Made by a program: the position numbers and the translations under genes | The notes under the pieces: generated by a model | Database searches by the model: none | The model's input: only the letters and a program-made list of their open reading frames with translations | What the model was told of the DNA's origin: nothing | Source of the DNA: an uncultured Actinobacillus sp. | GTDB taxonomy: Bacteria > Pseudomonadota > Gammaproteobacteria > Enterobacterales > Pasteurellaceae | Length of the DNA: 59,126 bases | Assembly (NCBI RefSeq): GCF_945915845.1 | Contig: NZ_CAMEFX010000010.1 | Location: 1 to 59,126, forward strand | Reading direction: 5' to 3' | Part shown: positions 10,360 through 18,229 of the stretch, piece after piece | How positions within the stretch are numbered: the first letter of the stretch is position 1 | How the letters are laid out: every line of letters starts with the position of its first letter

Positions 10360-11826
10360 ATGTTTGGCTTACCTATTCCAATTATTGGATTATTAATTGC
10401 GGTATTTATTCTCGTTTTTCTCGTCTTAAGAACACGTGTTCATGCTTTCATCGCGATGTTAATTGCCGCATCCATTGCTGGCTTAGTGGGTGGTATGTCA
10501 GCAGATGAAACATTAAGTTCCATTACCAAAGGATTTGGCGGCACACTGGGTGGTATCGGTATTGTTATCGGGCTTGGTGTGATGATGGGAAGCGTTTTAG
10601 AAGTTTCTGGTGCCGCAGAAAAAATGGCATACAGCTTTATCAAAATGCTAGGTCAGAAAAAAGAAGAGTGGGCATTAGCCATTACGGGTTACGTAGTCAG
10701 TATTCCAATTTTCGTAGATTCCGCCTTTGTTATTCTCTATCCTGTGGCAAAAGCACTGGCAAAAAACGGTAAACGCTCATTATTAACCTTAGGTGTTGCC
10801 TTGGCAGGTGGTTTAGTCGTTACTCATCACACCGTTCCACCAACGCCGGGCCCATTAGGTGTAGCTGGATTATTCGGTGTGGATATTGGCGCGATGCTAT
10901 TAACGGGTATGTGCATGGCAATATTACCTGTCGTTGGTATTGTTTTGTATGCTAAATGGTTAGATAAAAAATATCCTCACTTTAATCAAGAAGTCTTTAC
11001 TGAAGAAGAATTAAGACAAAAATATGATAACTATATTGAAAGTCGCGAGAAAAAAGAACTTCCAAGCTTAGGACTTTCTTTACTACCTATCGTATTACCA
11101 ATCGCCTTAATTTTTATCAAAGCAGTTGTTCATTTATTTGTTAAGGACGTACCTGAAGCACTTGCGAGCGTGCCTTATCAGATCGTTTCATTCCTTGGTC
11201 ACCCGGTTATTGCCTTAGCATTAAGCGTGTTAATTTCTGTTTACACATTACTACCAAAAGTAGATAAAAATACCACCGCACTTCATCTTGAAGAAGGCGT
11301 TAAAACGGCAGGTATTATCTTATTGGTAACAGGTGCGGGTGGTGCATTAGGCGCGGTATTACGTGATAGTGGCGCAGGAAAACAATTGGCAGAACAAATC
11401 GCAAACTTGCCGATTTCACCTATCTTAATTCCGTTTATCGTATCAACCTTAGTACGTTTTATTCAAGGTTCCGGCACCGTTGCGATGATTACCGCGGCGT
11501 CTATTTCCGCCCCAATCCTTGCGCAAATACCCGGTGTTAATATGTTATTAGCCGCTCAAGCTGCCACAATGGGATCGCTGTTCTTTGGTTATTTCAACGA
11601 CAGCTTATTCTGGGTGGTTAACCGCATGATGGGTATTAATGATGTGAAAAAACAAATGGTCGTTTGGTCTGTACCAACCACGATTGCTTGGGGAATTGGC
11701 GGTATTTCAGTCATTCTTGCTAACTTGATTTTTGGCAATGATGGCTCCGTATTCGACTTACTTTTCCCTGTGGTTGTGTTAGCTGGCATTTTATTCTATA
11801 TCAAGCTTCAGAATAAAAATATCTAA
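10360..11826 (+). CDS. GntP-family sugar-acid permease
   Basis: The 488-residue protein has about a dozen hydrophobic spans and GntP-family landmarks: GLGVMMGSVLEVSGAAEKMA, PIFVDSAFVILYPVAKALAK, HHTVPPTPGPLGVAGLFGVDIG, IQGSGTVAMITAASI and NDSLFWVVNRMMG. GntP proteins are proton-driven importers of aldonic acids such as gluconate. As the last gene of the ltnD-denD operon it should import L-threonate and/or D-erythronate across the inner membrane. It follows denD by eight bases with its own AGGAGG and is followed by a strong terminator. Confidence 0.9.
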   Translation: MFGLPIPIIGLLIAVFILVFLVLRTRVHAFIAMLIAASIAGLVGGMSADETLSSITKGFGGTLGGIGIVIGLGVMMGSVLEVSGAAEKMAYSFIKMLGQKKEEWALAITGYVVSIPIFVDSAFVILYPVAKALAKNGKRSLLTLGVALAGGLVVTHHTVPPTPGPLGVAGLFGVDIGAMLLTGMCMAILPVVGIVLYAKWLDKKYPHFNQEVFTEEELRQKYDNYIESREKKELPSLGLSLLPIVLPIALIFIKAVVHLFVKDVPEALASVPYQIVSFLGHPVIALALSVLISVYTLLPKVDKNTTALHLEEGVKTAGIILLVTGAGGALGAVLRDSGAGKQLAEQIANLPISPILIPFIVSTLVRFIQGSGTVAMITAASISAPILAQIPGVNMLLAAQAATMGSLFFGYFNDSLFWVVNRMMGINDVKKQMVVWSVPTTIAWGIGGISVILANLIFGNDGSVFDLLFPVVVLAGILFYIKLQNKNI

Positions 11827-11835
11827 TGAGTAATT

Positions 11836-11870
11836 ATCCCCATGGCGTTCATGCCATGGGGATTTTATTT
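11836..11870 (+). terminator. Rho-independent terminator of the threonate/erythronate operon
   Basis: An 11-bp perfect stem, ATCCCCATGGC paired with GCCATGGGGAT, has a 6-base loop (GTTCAT) and is followed by TTTATTTG. It sits ten bases after the permease stop codon and before the hydrolase ribosome site. Confidence 0.85.
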
Positions 11871-11886
11871 GTAAGGAGAAAATACT

Positions 11887-13230
11887 ATGTTAAAAGAAAT
11901 AGTGAGCCTGCTTTCTCTTCTAATGGTATTTAATGTTTTCGCTCAAGATAGTGCTAATAAAAATATAAAACCCATTCAAGCAACGCTCTTAGCTGAAATT
12001 ACCGCTCAAGGTCAAAAAGTTAATGCAGTAGCATTGGAATATGAAGATAACGTACTTTCTGGTTCTGATCTTAGAAAGACTTATCAAATTTCTACTACGC
12101 TAAATGGGCAAGAACCAACAGCGCGAACTATTTTGCGTGCTTATGTAAATAACGAACCCGCATTATCTACTAACCCTAAAAAAGGGAAATTTGTCATTAT
12201 TGAATTGGATAACCAAGACAAAAATGCTGAACTTTATCGCCTTGCCATTGAAAATGCTCAACCGATGCAATTTAAAGGGAGAGATAAAGACGGCAATGTG
12301 ATTACAATTGAGAAAAAACAAGCCAATAAAGTACCGCATTATTATGGTGAAAAATTAGTTTATCAAATTAATCAAACGGGTTATTTAAAATTAACCAATG
12401 GTAAAACCTTGGATAAAACTACGTTAATACAACCTGCTATTTCGGATAAAGTCAAAACACCTTGGCTTGATCAATTTGTGGCAAAAAGCACTTATTTGAA
12501 AGATAAAGCGAATTTCTTAAATTATCGAATTTTTTTACCGCACTTTGAAAAAGGAAAAATGTATCCATTAACTATTTTTCTCCACGGTTCGGGGCAAGTA
12601 GGTTCTGATAATTTGGCGCATTTGCTTTCAAGTAAAGGGGCAATTTCAACACTGCAATATGAGGACGGTATTGTTCTTGCTCCACAATATCAAAGCGTTT
12701 TTGACCCTTTCGATGACGTCACAAAAGGTCAAAAAGGTGGGATTCATTGGCAAACAGAGAATCGCCGTAATCTTGTTTTCAAAATGATTGATGAGACGCT
12801 AGCACAGTATCCACAAATTGATAAAACACGCATTTATTTAGTTGGTTTATCCCGTGGTTCTGAAGGGGCTGTAAATCTTTTGTTAGAGCGACCGCACTTT
12901 TTTGCTGGTGCCTTATTAATGAGCGGACGAGAAGCCTATACCATCGAATGGATGGACGGCAACGCGACAAAAGAAAATCTTGCACCAATCAAAGATGTGC
13001 CAATGTGGTTTTTCCATAGTAAAGAAGACAAAATTTCCCCTGTTAAGGGTTCCCGTATTAACGTAAATCTTTTGAAAGACTTAAACGCCCCAAATGTTAA
13101 ATATACTGAATTTACCACAGAGAAAGCAGGTGATAATGGCATTGTAAACGACAATGCACATAATACTTGGGATGCCGTATTTAATAGTCCAGAAGTAATG
13201 CAATGGTTATTACAACAAAAACGTAAATAA
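11887..13230 (+). CDS. Secreted alpha/beta hydrolase (predicted peptidase/esterase)
   Basis: The 447-residue protein has a Sec signal peptide (ends near VFNVFAQD), a roughly 200-residue N-terminal domain with no recognised signature, and a C-terminal alpha/beta hydrolase domain of the COG4099 'predicted peptidase' type. The catalytic triad can be placed: nucleophile serine in GLSRGSEGA, aspartate in FFHSKEDKISP and histidine in NDNAHNTWDAVF. The oxyanion segment is FLHGSGQVG. Substrate is unknown; esterase activity on exported or host material is possible. It has its own AAGGAG (11873-11878) and is followed ten bases later by a truncated cyclase-family gene. Uptake signals lie at 12537 and 12891. 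Confidence 0.75.
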   Translation: MLKEIVSLLSLLMVFNVFAQDSANKNIKPIQATLLAEITAQGQKVNAVALEYEDNVLSGSDLRKTYQISTTLNGQEPTARTILRAYVNNEPALSTNPKKGKFVIIELDNQDKNAELYRLAIENAQPMQFKGRDKDGNVITIEKKQANKVPHYYGEKLVYQINQTGYLKLTNGKTLDKTTLIQPAISDKVKTPWLDQFVAKSTYLKDKANFLNYRIFLPHFEKGKMYPLTIFLHGSGQVGSDNLAHLLSSKGAISTLQYEDGIVLAPQYQSVFDPFDDVTKGQKGGIHWQTENRRNLVFKMIDETLAQYPQIDKTRIYLVGLSRGSEGAVNLLLERPHFFAGALLMSGREAYTIEWMDGNATKENLAPIKDVPMWFFHSKEDKISPVKGSRINVNLLKDLNAPNVKYTEFTTEKAGDNGIVNDNAHNTWDAVFNSPEVMQWLLQQKRK

Positions 13231-13240
13231 GGAGTCTTTT

Positions 13241-13438
13241 ATGTTTATGTATTTATCTCACTCTCTTGATCCCAAAGGTGTTGCTTGGCCTGGGGAACCT
13301 GTCATTGAAGTAACTCGTTGCACTGATGTTTGCGAAGAAATACCTTTTAGTAGCTTTATGAGTAAATTACCAAATCATTTTGGTACTCATATGGATGCCC
13401 CACGCCATTTTGTGAGAGATGGTTTTCCTGCCTATTAG
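13241..13438 (+). pseudogene. Truncated cyclase/kynurenine-formamidase-like gene
   Basis: Sixty-five codons match the start of the cyclase family (PF04199), which is normally about 210-260 residues. LSHSLDPKGVAWPGEPVIE is the usual opening, and the metal-binding motif HFGTHMDAPRHF is intact, but the frame stops eight residues after it. The next 40 bases show no continuation, and a terminator follows at 13477. The truncation removes the rest of the fold, so activity is unlikely. An AAGGAG-like site and a 10-bp gap from the hydrolase gene show it was the second gene of that operon. A full-length relative is at 39098-39775. Confidence 0.75.
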
Positions 13439-13476
13439 ATCAAATCTCTAGCGAGATGTCTGGGGGGCGCGGTCTG

Positions 13477-13501
13477 AAGGCAAATCTATTTTGCCTTTTT
13501 T
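13477..13501 (+). terminator. Rho-independent terminator
   Basis: AAGGCAAA pairs with TTTGCCTT around a 5-base loop (TCTAT) and is followed by TTTT. It ends the hydrolase/truncated-cyclase transcript upstream of the araF control region. Confidence 0.8.
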
Positions 13502-13539
13502 ATGTTTTCTCATTTTTCAAGTTTATCTTTTCATTATTT

Positions 13540-13604
13540 TATTTACTTATCAGCTTAATACATGGATTTTTCTGCTATAAATTTAAAGTGTGATCCAGAT
13601 CTCT
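13540..13604. promoter_or_regulatory. AraC half-sites and CRP site upstream of araF
   Basis: On the minus strand TAGCAGAAAAATCCATG (13561-13577) fits the araI1-type half-site TAGC-N7-TCCAT. A second, weaker copy (AAGC-N7-TAAATA, 13540-13556) starts 21 bp further along that strand. A CRP site, TGTGATCCAGATCTCT (13589-13604), lies on the araF side. Relative to araF the AraC sites are distal and reversed and CRP is proximal. To my knowledge this resembles the inverted topology of the E. coli araFGH promoter. Binding is inferred. Confidence 0.6.
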
Positions 13605-13713
13605 TTTCGTCATTTCTTTATTGATTAATATGTTCGCATCCTAGAGCATTGACTCATAGGATATCGATATCTTATTGATAGTACATGTAATCTTAATATG
13701 AAGGAGTATGTAT

Positions 13714-14727
13714 ATGAAAACGACTAAGAGAACTTTTTTTAAATCCTTAGCAGCGATTTCAATTTGTGCATTATTCGGATTTAACGCATCACCAGTATAT
13801 TCTAGCTCAGAAGCACCAATGAAATTAGGTTTCTTGGTAAAACAACCGGAAGAACCTTGGTTCCAAACTGAATGGGCATTTGCAGATAAAGCTGCGAAAG
13901 ATTTAGGTAACGTTCAGATCATTAAAATTGCAATTCCTGATGGTGAGAAAACATTAAATGCTATTGATAATTTAGCTGCCAATGGGGCGAAAGGTTTTGT
14001 GATTTGTACGCCGGATCCGAAACTTGGCCCAGCCATCATGGCAAAAGCACGTTCTTATGATTTAAAAGTAATTGCTGTGGATGATCAATTCTTAAATGCA
14101 GCGGGTGAACCGATGACAAATGTGCCACTTATCATGATGGCAGCGACAGAAATTGGTCAACGTCAAGGTGAAGAACTTTATAAAGAAATGCAAAATCGTA
14201 AATGGGATGTGAAAGATACTGCGGTGTTAGCGATTACTGCTGATGAATTAGATACAGCTCGCCGCCGTACTGAAGGTTCTATTGAAGCGTTAATTAAAGC
14301 AGGTTTCCCAAAAGAGAAAATTTATAAATCGCCGACTAAAAGTAATGACATTCCAGGCGCGTTGGATGCGGCAAACTCTATGCTAGTGCAACACCCTGAA
14401 ATTAAAAATTGGCTTGTTGTTGGTATGAATGATAATACGGTTCTTGGCGGTATTCGAGCCACTGAAGGGCAAGGTTTTAAACCTGAAAATGTGATTGGTA
14501 TTGGTATTAATGGTACGGACGCAGTCAATGAATTATCTAAACCGAAAGCAACAGGTTTCTTTGGTTCATTATTACCAAGTCCTGATGTTCATGGCTATCG
14601 CAGTACGGAGATGCTATACAAATGGATTAAAGATGGTGTCGAGCCACCGAAATATACACCAATTGGCGATCCGGTGTTATTAAAACGCGAAAACTTCAAA
14701 GAAGAATTATTGAAAAAAGGTCTTTAA
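13714..14727 (+). CDS. araF: L-arabinose-binding periplasmic protein AraF
   Basis: AraF captures L-arabinose in the periplasm for AraGH. The match to the E. coli protein is close across its length: MKLGFLVKQPEEPWFQTEWAFADKA, DGEKTLNAIDNLAANGAKGFVICTPDPKLG, DELDTARRRTEGS, TKSNDIPGALDAANSMLVQHPE and GSLLPSPDVHGY. A signal peptide precedes (ALFGFNASPVYSSS). Start 13714 is chosen because AAGGAG (13701-13706) is seven bases upstream; the ATG at 13708 is too close. It is the first gene of araFGH-araC. Confidence 0.97.
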   Translation: MKTTKRTFFKSLAAISICALFGFNASPVYSSSEAPMKLGFLVKQPEEPWFQTEWAFADKAAKDLGNVQIIKIAIPDGEKTLNAIDNLAANGAKGFVICTPDPKLGPAIMAKARSYDLKVIAVDDQFLNAAGEPMTNVPLIMMAATEIGQRQGEELYKEMQNRKWDVKDTAVLAITADELDTARRRTEGSIEALIKAGFPKEKIYKSPTKSNDIPGALDAANSMLVQHPEIKNWLVVGMNDNTVLGGIRATEGQGFKPENVIGIGINGTDAVNELSKPKATGFFGSLLPSPDVHGYRSTEMLYKWIKDGVEPPKYTPIGDPVLLKRENFKEELLKKGL

Positions 14728-14760
14728 TTGACGATTTGAAATATTAGCAAGGAGGACGAG

Positions 14761-16263
14761 ATGCAAGTTCCATATTTAGAGTTTGATAATGTGAGTAAGA
14801 GTTTTCCGGGTGTGAAAGCATTACAAAATGTTTCTTTTAAATGTTATGAAGGTAAAGTTCATGCATTAATGGGAGAAAATGGTGCAGGTAAATCCACCTT
14901 GCTAAAAATTTTAAGCGGTAATTATTTACCCACAGAAGGGAAATTAAGTATTGGTGGACGTCAGTTAGTTTTTAGTAATACAAAAGAAGCATTATTAACT
15001 GGCGTTGCCATTATTTATCAAGAATTGAATATTGTGCCCGAGATGACGGTTGCTGAGAATCTTTGTCTAGGGCAGTTTCCACATTCTTTTGGTATTGTGA
15101 ATAAAGCCGAGCTACTTGAGAGAACGCAGAAATACTTAGATAAACTCGATCTTAATATTTCTCCAGATACGCCATTAAAAGAACTTTCCATTGGTCAATG
15201 GCAGATGATTGAGATTGCAAAAGCTTTAAGTCGTGGCGCTAAAATTATTGCTTTTGACGAACCAACCAGTAGCTTATCCGCACCAGAAATAGAAAAATTA
15301 TTTACGGTGATTAATGAATTGCGTGATGAGGGTAAAGTCATTTTGTACGTTTCCCACCGCATGGAAGAAATTTTCCGAATTAGTGATGAGATCACTGTGT
15401 TGAAAGATGGGCAGTATGTAGAAACATTTTCCGATCTTTCTAAAATCACCAATGACGATTTAGTGCGCAGTATGGTAGGGCGTAATTTAGGTGATATTTA
15501 CCATTACCGTTCAAGAGAAGTGGGAGAAACTCGATTAAAATTGACCGCACTTTCAGGTACAAAATTAAAAGGTAATTTTAATTTAGAAGTTAAAGCTGGT
15601 GAAGTGTTAGGCTTGTTTGGTTTGGTTGGCGCAGGGCGTTCAGAATTATTAAAAGTTATTTTTGGTGCCGATCCCAGCACAGCGGGAAAAATTGAATTAG
15701 ACGGAAAAGAAATTTCTGTGCGTACACCAAAAGATGCGATTCAACAAGGCATCGTGCTTTGTCCAGAAGATCGTAAAAAAGAAGGGATTATTCCTACAGC
15801 AACCGTGGGCGAAAATATTAATATCAGCGCCCGCCGTTCCCATAATTTTTTGAAATTTATTATTAATGATAAATGGGAAACAGAAAATGCAGAAAAACAA
15901 CGTCAACAAATGAATGTAAAAACGCCATCAATCGAGCAGCTTATCGTGAACTTATCTGGCGGTAATCAACAAAAGGCAATTTTAGGACGTTGGCTATCTG
16001 AAGATATTAAGGTGTTGCTACTCGATGAACCTACTCGTGGGATTGATGTAGGAGCAAAATCAGAAATTTATGACTTAATTTTCAAACTTGCAGATGAGAA
16101 ACTTGCGATTATCGTAGTATCCAGTGATTTACCTGAAGTGATTGGTGTTGCTGATCGTATAGTTGTGATGAAAGCACATGAAATTACAGGGGTTGTAGAA
16201 CGCGCTGATGCAACCGAAGAGAAAGTATTGAAACTGGCTATGGTCGATAATAAAGCGGCTTAA
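14761..16263 (+). CDS. araG: L-arabinose ABC transporter ATP-binding protein AraG
   Basis: The 500-residue duplicated ATPase energises arabinose import. Domain one has GENGAGKST, signature [15 protein letters not shown] and [11 protein letters not shown]. Domain two has the degenerate Walker [10 protein letters not shown] typical of the family, signature [16 protein letters not shown] and [13 protein letters not shown]. It sits at the inner face of the membrane with AraH. It starts 33 bp after araF with AAGGAGG at 14750-14756 and is followed by araH after 15 bp. An uptake signal lies at 15544. Confidence 0.97.
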   Translation: MQVPYLEFDNVSKSFPGVKALQNVSFKCYEGKVHALMGENGAGKSTLLKILSGNYLPTEGKLSIGGRQLVFSNTKEALLTGVAIIYQELNIVPEMTVAENLCLGQFPHSFGIVNKAELLERTQKYLDKLDLNISPDTPLKELSIGQWQMIEIAKALSRGAKIIAFDEPTSSLSAPEIEKLFTVINELRDEGKVILYVSHRMEEIFRISDEITVLKDGQYVETFSDLSKITNDDLVRSMVGRNLGDIYHYRSREVGETRLKLTALSGTKLKGNFNLEVKAGEVLGLFGLVGAGRSELLKVIFGADPSTAGKIELDGKEISVRTPKDAIQQGIVLCPEDRKKEGIIPTATVGENINISARRSHNFLKFIINDKWETENAEKQRQQMNVKTPSIEQLIVNLSGGNQQKAILGRWLSEDIKVLLLDEPTRGIDVGAKSEIYDLIFKLADEKLAIIVVSSDLPEVIGVADRIVVMKAHEITGVVERADATEEKVLKLAMVDNKAA

Positions 16264-16278
16264 AATAGGAGAAGAATT

Positions 16279-17247
16279 ATGACTTCAACAACTCAAACCC
16301 AAAATACACATTCATTCGGTAGATTTTGGAATTCTTATGGAATGCTCTTAATTTTTGCCGTTATTTTTATTGCTTCTTGTGCCTTTATTCCTAATTTTGC
16401 CACGGTGGTGAATATGAAAGGGCTCGGCTTGGCGATTTCTATGAGTGGGATTGTGGCCTGTGGGATGTTATTTTGTTTAGCCGCAGGTGAAATTGATCTT
16501 TCTGTTGCTTCTGTTATTGCCTGCGCGGGTGTCGTAACGGCGGTTGCGATTAATGTCACTCAAAGTGTGACAATCGGTGTTCTTGCGGGCTTAGGGTTAG
16601 GTATAGCCATTGGTTTAATTAATGGTTTTGTAGTGGCGAAATTGAAAATCAATTCATTAATTACGACCTTAGCAACGATGCAAATTGCCCGTGGCTTAGG
16701 TTATATCATTTCAGACGGTAAAGCAGTAGGTATTACTAAAGAAGAATTCTTTGAAATTGGTTATCAAGATTTATTTGGTATTCCATTACCGATTGTGTTT
16801 ACGATTATTTGCCTTGCTATTTTTGGTTTTTTACTTAGCAAAACCACTTATGGACGCAATACATTAGCTATTGGTGGTAACCAAGAAGCTTCTCGTTTAG
16901 CAGGGATTAATGTGGATCGTACAAAATTAATTATCTTTGTGGTTTCTGGTTTTGTTTCCGCTTTAGCGGGTGTGATTCTTGCCGCACGAATGACGAGTGG
17001 TCAGCCAATGACTTCAGTCGGTTTTGAATTAACCGCCATTTCAGCTTGTGTTCTTGGTGGTGTTTCCTTGACGGGTGGTGTAGGTAAAATTTCATTTGTA
17101 ATTGCAGGGGTGTTAATCCTTGGCACCATTGAAAATGCGATGAACTTATTAAATATTTCACCATTTGCACAATATGTCGTTCGTGGTTTGATATTGATGA
17201 TTGCCGTAATTTTTGATAAATATAAACAAAAATTTATCAAAGCATAG
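16279..17247 (+). CDS. araH: L-arabinose ABC transporter permease AraH
   Basis: This 322-residue inner-membrane permease of the branched-chain/ribose-type family has eight or more hydrophobic spans. Family landmarks are AAGEIDLSVASVIACAGVV (conserved in RbsC/XylH/AraH), LATMQIARGLGYIIS, GGNQEASRLAGINVDRTK and ISACVLGGVSLTGGVGK. It forms the channel for arabinose delivered by AraF. It lies 15 bp after araG and ends one base before the araC start codon. Confidence 0.96.
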   Translation: MTSTTQTQNTHSFGRFWNSYGMLLIFAVIFIASCAFIPNFATVVNMKGLGLAISMSGIVACGMLFCLAAGEIDLSVASVIACAGVVTAVAINVTQSVTIGVLAGLGLGIAIGLINGFVVAKLKINSLITTLATMQIARGLGYIISDGKAVGITKEEFFEIGYQDLFGIPLPIVFTIICLAIFGFLLSKTTYGRNTLAIGGNQEASRLAGINVDRTKLIIFVVSGFVSALAGVILAARMTSGQPMTSVGFELTAISACVLGGVSLTGGVGKISFVIAGVLILGTIENAMNLLNISPFAQYVVRGLILMIAVIFDKYKQKFIKA

Positions 17248-17248
17248 T

Positions 17249-18103
17249 ATGAAAAAAGAAGAAATTGGGAATCAAAAAAATCCATTATTACCAGGGTATC
17301 AATTTGGCGCGTACTTAGTCGCAGGCTGTACGCCAATTGAGAAAAATGATCAATTAGATTTTATTATTGACCGACCGAATGGGATGAAAGGTTATATTCT
17401 CAATTTAACGATAGAAGGCACCGGCACGGTATTTTATGGTGACAGTGCCTTTAATTGCTCCGTGGGGGATTTGTTGTTATTTCCTCCAAGTGTCCCACAT
17501 TATTATCATCGTGAGAATAATTCTGAACGGTGGTATCACCAATGGATTTATTTTCGCCCCCGCAGTCTTTGGAGCAGTTGGTTGCAATGGAGCAATACTC
17601 ACCATCAGGTTGGAAGGTTAACGATTACGAATTCTGATACATACCAAGATATTCTCTCGCTATTTCAGAAAATTGAACAAGAGTACAAACATGAAAGTTT
17701 CTTTTCTCAAGAAATGTCCATGTGCCTACTTGAACAATTGCTTATAAAATGTTCTAGACTAGATCCCGCCAATAAACAACGTTTGCTTGATCCGCGTGTG
17801 CTTTCCGCTTGCCAATTTATTTCCGATAATTTAGATAAAAATTATAAAATTAATGATATAGCCGATCATGTGCATATTTCAGCATCGCGTTTAGCGCATT
17901 TATTTGTCGAGCAACTCGGAACGAATATTGTAAAATGGCGCGAAGAGCAGAGAATGATCAAGGCTCAGCATTTACTCCATACCTCTAATGCTCAAATTTA
18001 TTATATAGCACGTCAATTAGGCTATGATGATCAACTTTATTTTTCACGTTTATTCAAACGTTATACGGGTTTAAATCCTACAGAATATCGAAATTCAAGA
18101 TAA
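17249..18103 (+). CDS. araC: Arabinose operon regulator AraC
   Basis: AraC is the arabinose-responsive activator. NPLLPGYQFGAYLVAGCTPIE and LDFIIDRPNGMKGYILNLTIEGTG match the arm and sugar-binding domain of E. coli AraC closely, followed by WYHQWIYFRPR and two helix-turn-helix units (INDIADHVHISASRLAHLF; IARQLGYDDQLYFSRLFKRYTGLNPTEYR). The start is MKKEEIGN at 17249, one base after the araH stop; upstream codons in this frame overlap araH. Unlike E. coli, where araC is divergent from araBAD, here it is the fourth gene of the transporter operon and faces the same way as the catabolic genes. Confidence 0.96.
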   Translation: MKKEEIGNQKNPLLPGYQFGAYLVAGCTPIEKNDQLDFIIDRPNGMKGYILNLTIEGTGTVFYGDSAFNCSVGDLLLFPPSVPHYYHRENNSERWYHQWIYFRPRSLWSSWLQWSNTHHQVGRLTITNSDTYQDILSLFQKIEQEYKHESFFSQEMSMCLLEQLLIKCSRLDPANKQRLLDPRVLSACQFISDNLDKNYKINDIADHVHISASRLAHLFVEQLGTNIVKWREEQRMIKAQHLLHTSNAQIYYIARQLGYDDQLYFSRLFKRYTGLNPTEYRNSR

Positions 18104-18104
18104 A

Positions 18105-18170
18105 TGTGATCTCTTTCTCACTTTAATTAAAGTAGCAGGATTATCTATATAATCAGCATTTTTACTCATC
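18105..18170 (+). promoter_or_regulatory. CRP site and tandem AraC half-sites upstream of the arabinose kinase gene
   Basis: A CRP-like site TGTGATCTCTTTCTCA (18105-18120) begins two bases after the araC stop codon. TAGCAGGATTATCTATA (18133-18149) and CAGCATTTTTACTCATC (18154-18170) then form two direct half-sites 21 bp apart, the araI1/araI2 spacing. Order and orientation are those of the E. coli araBAD promoter. The promoter itself should lie at about 18170-18200. Confidence 0.65.
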
Positions 18171-18229
18171 GTATTCATGCCAAATTTGGCTATCCTATAT
18201 TCAGTCATTTAGATAGGGAAGGATAGTCT

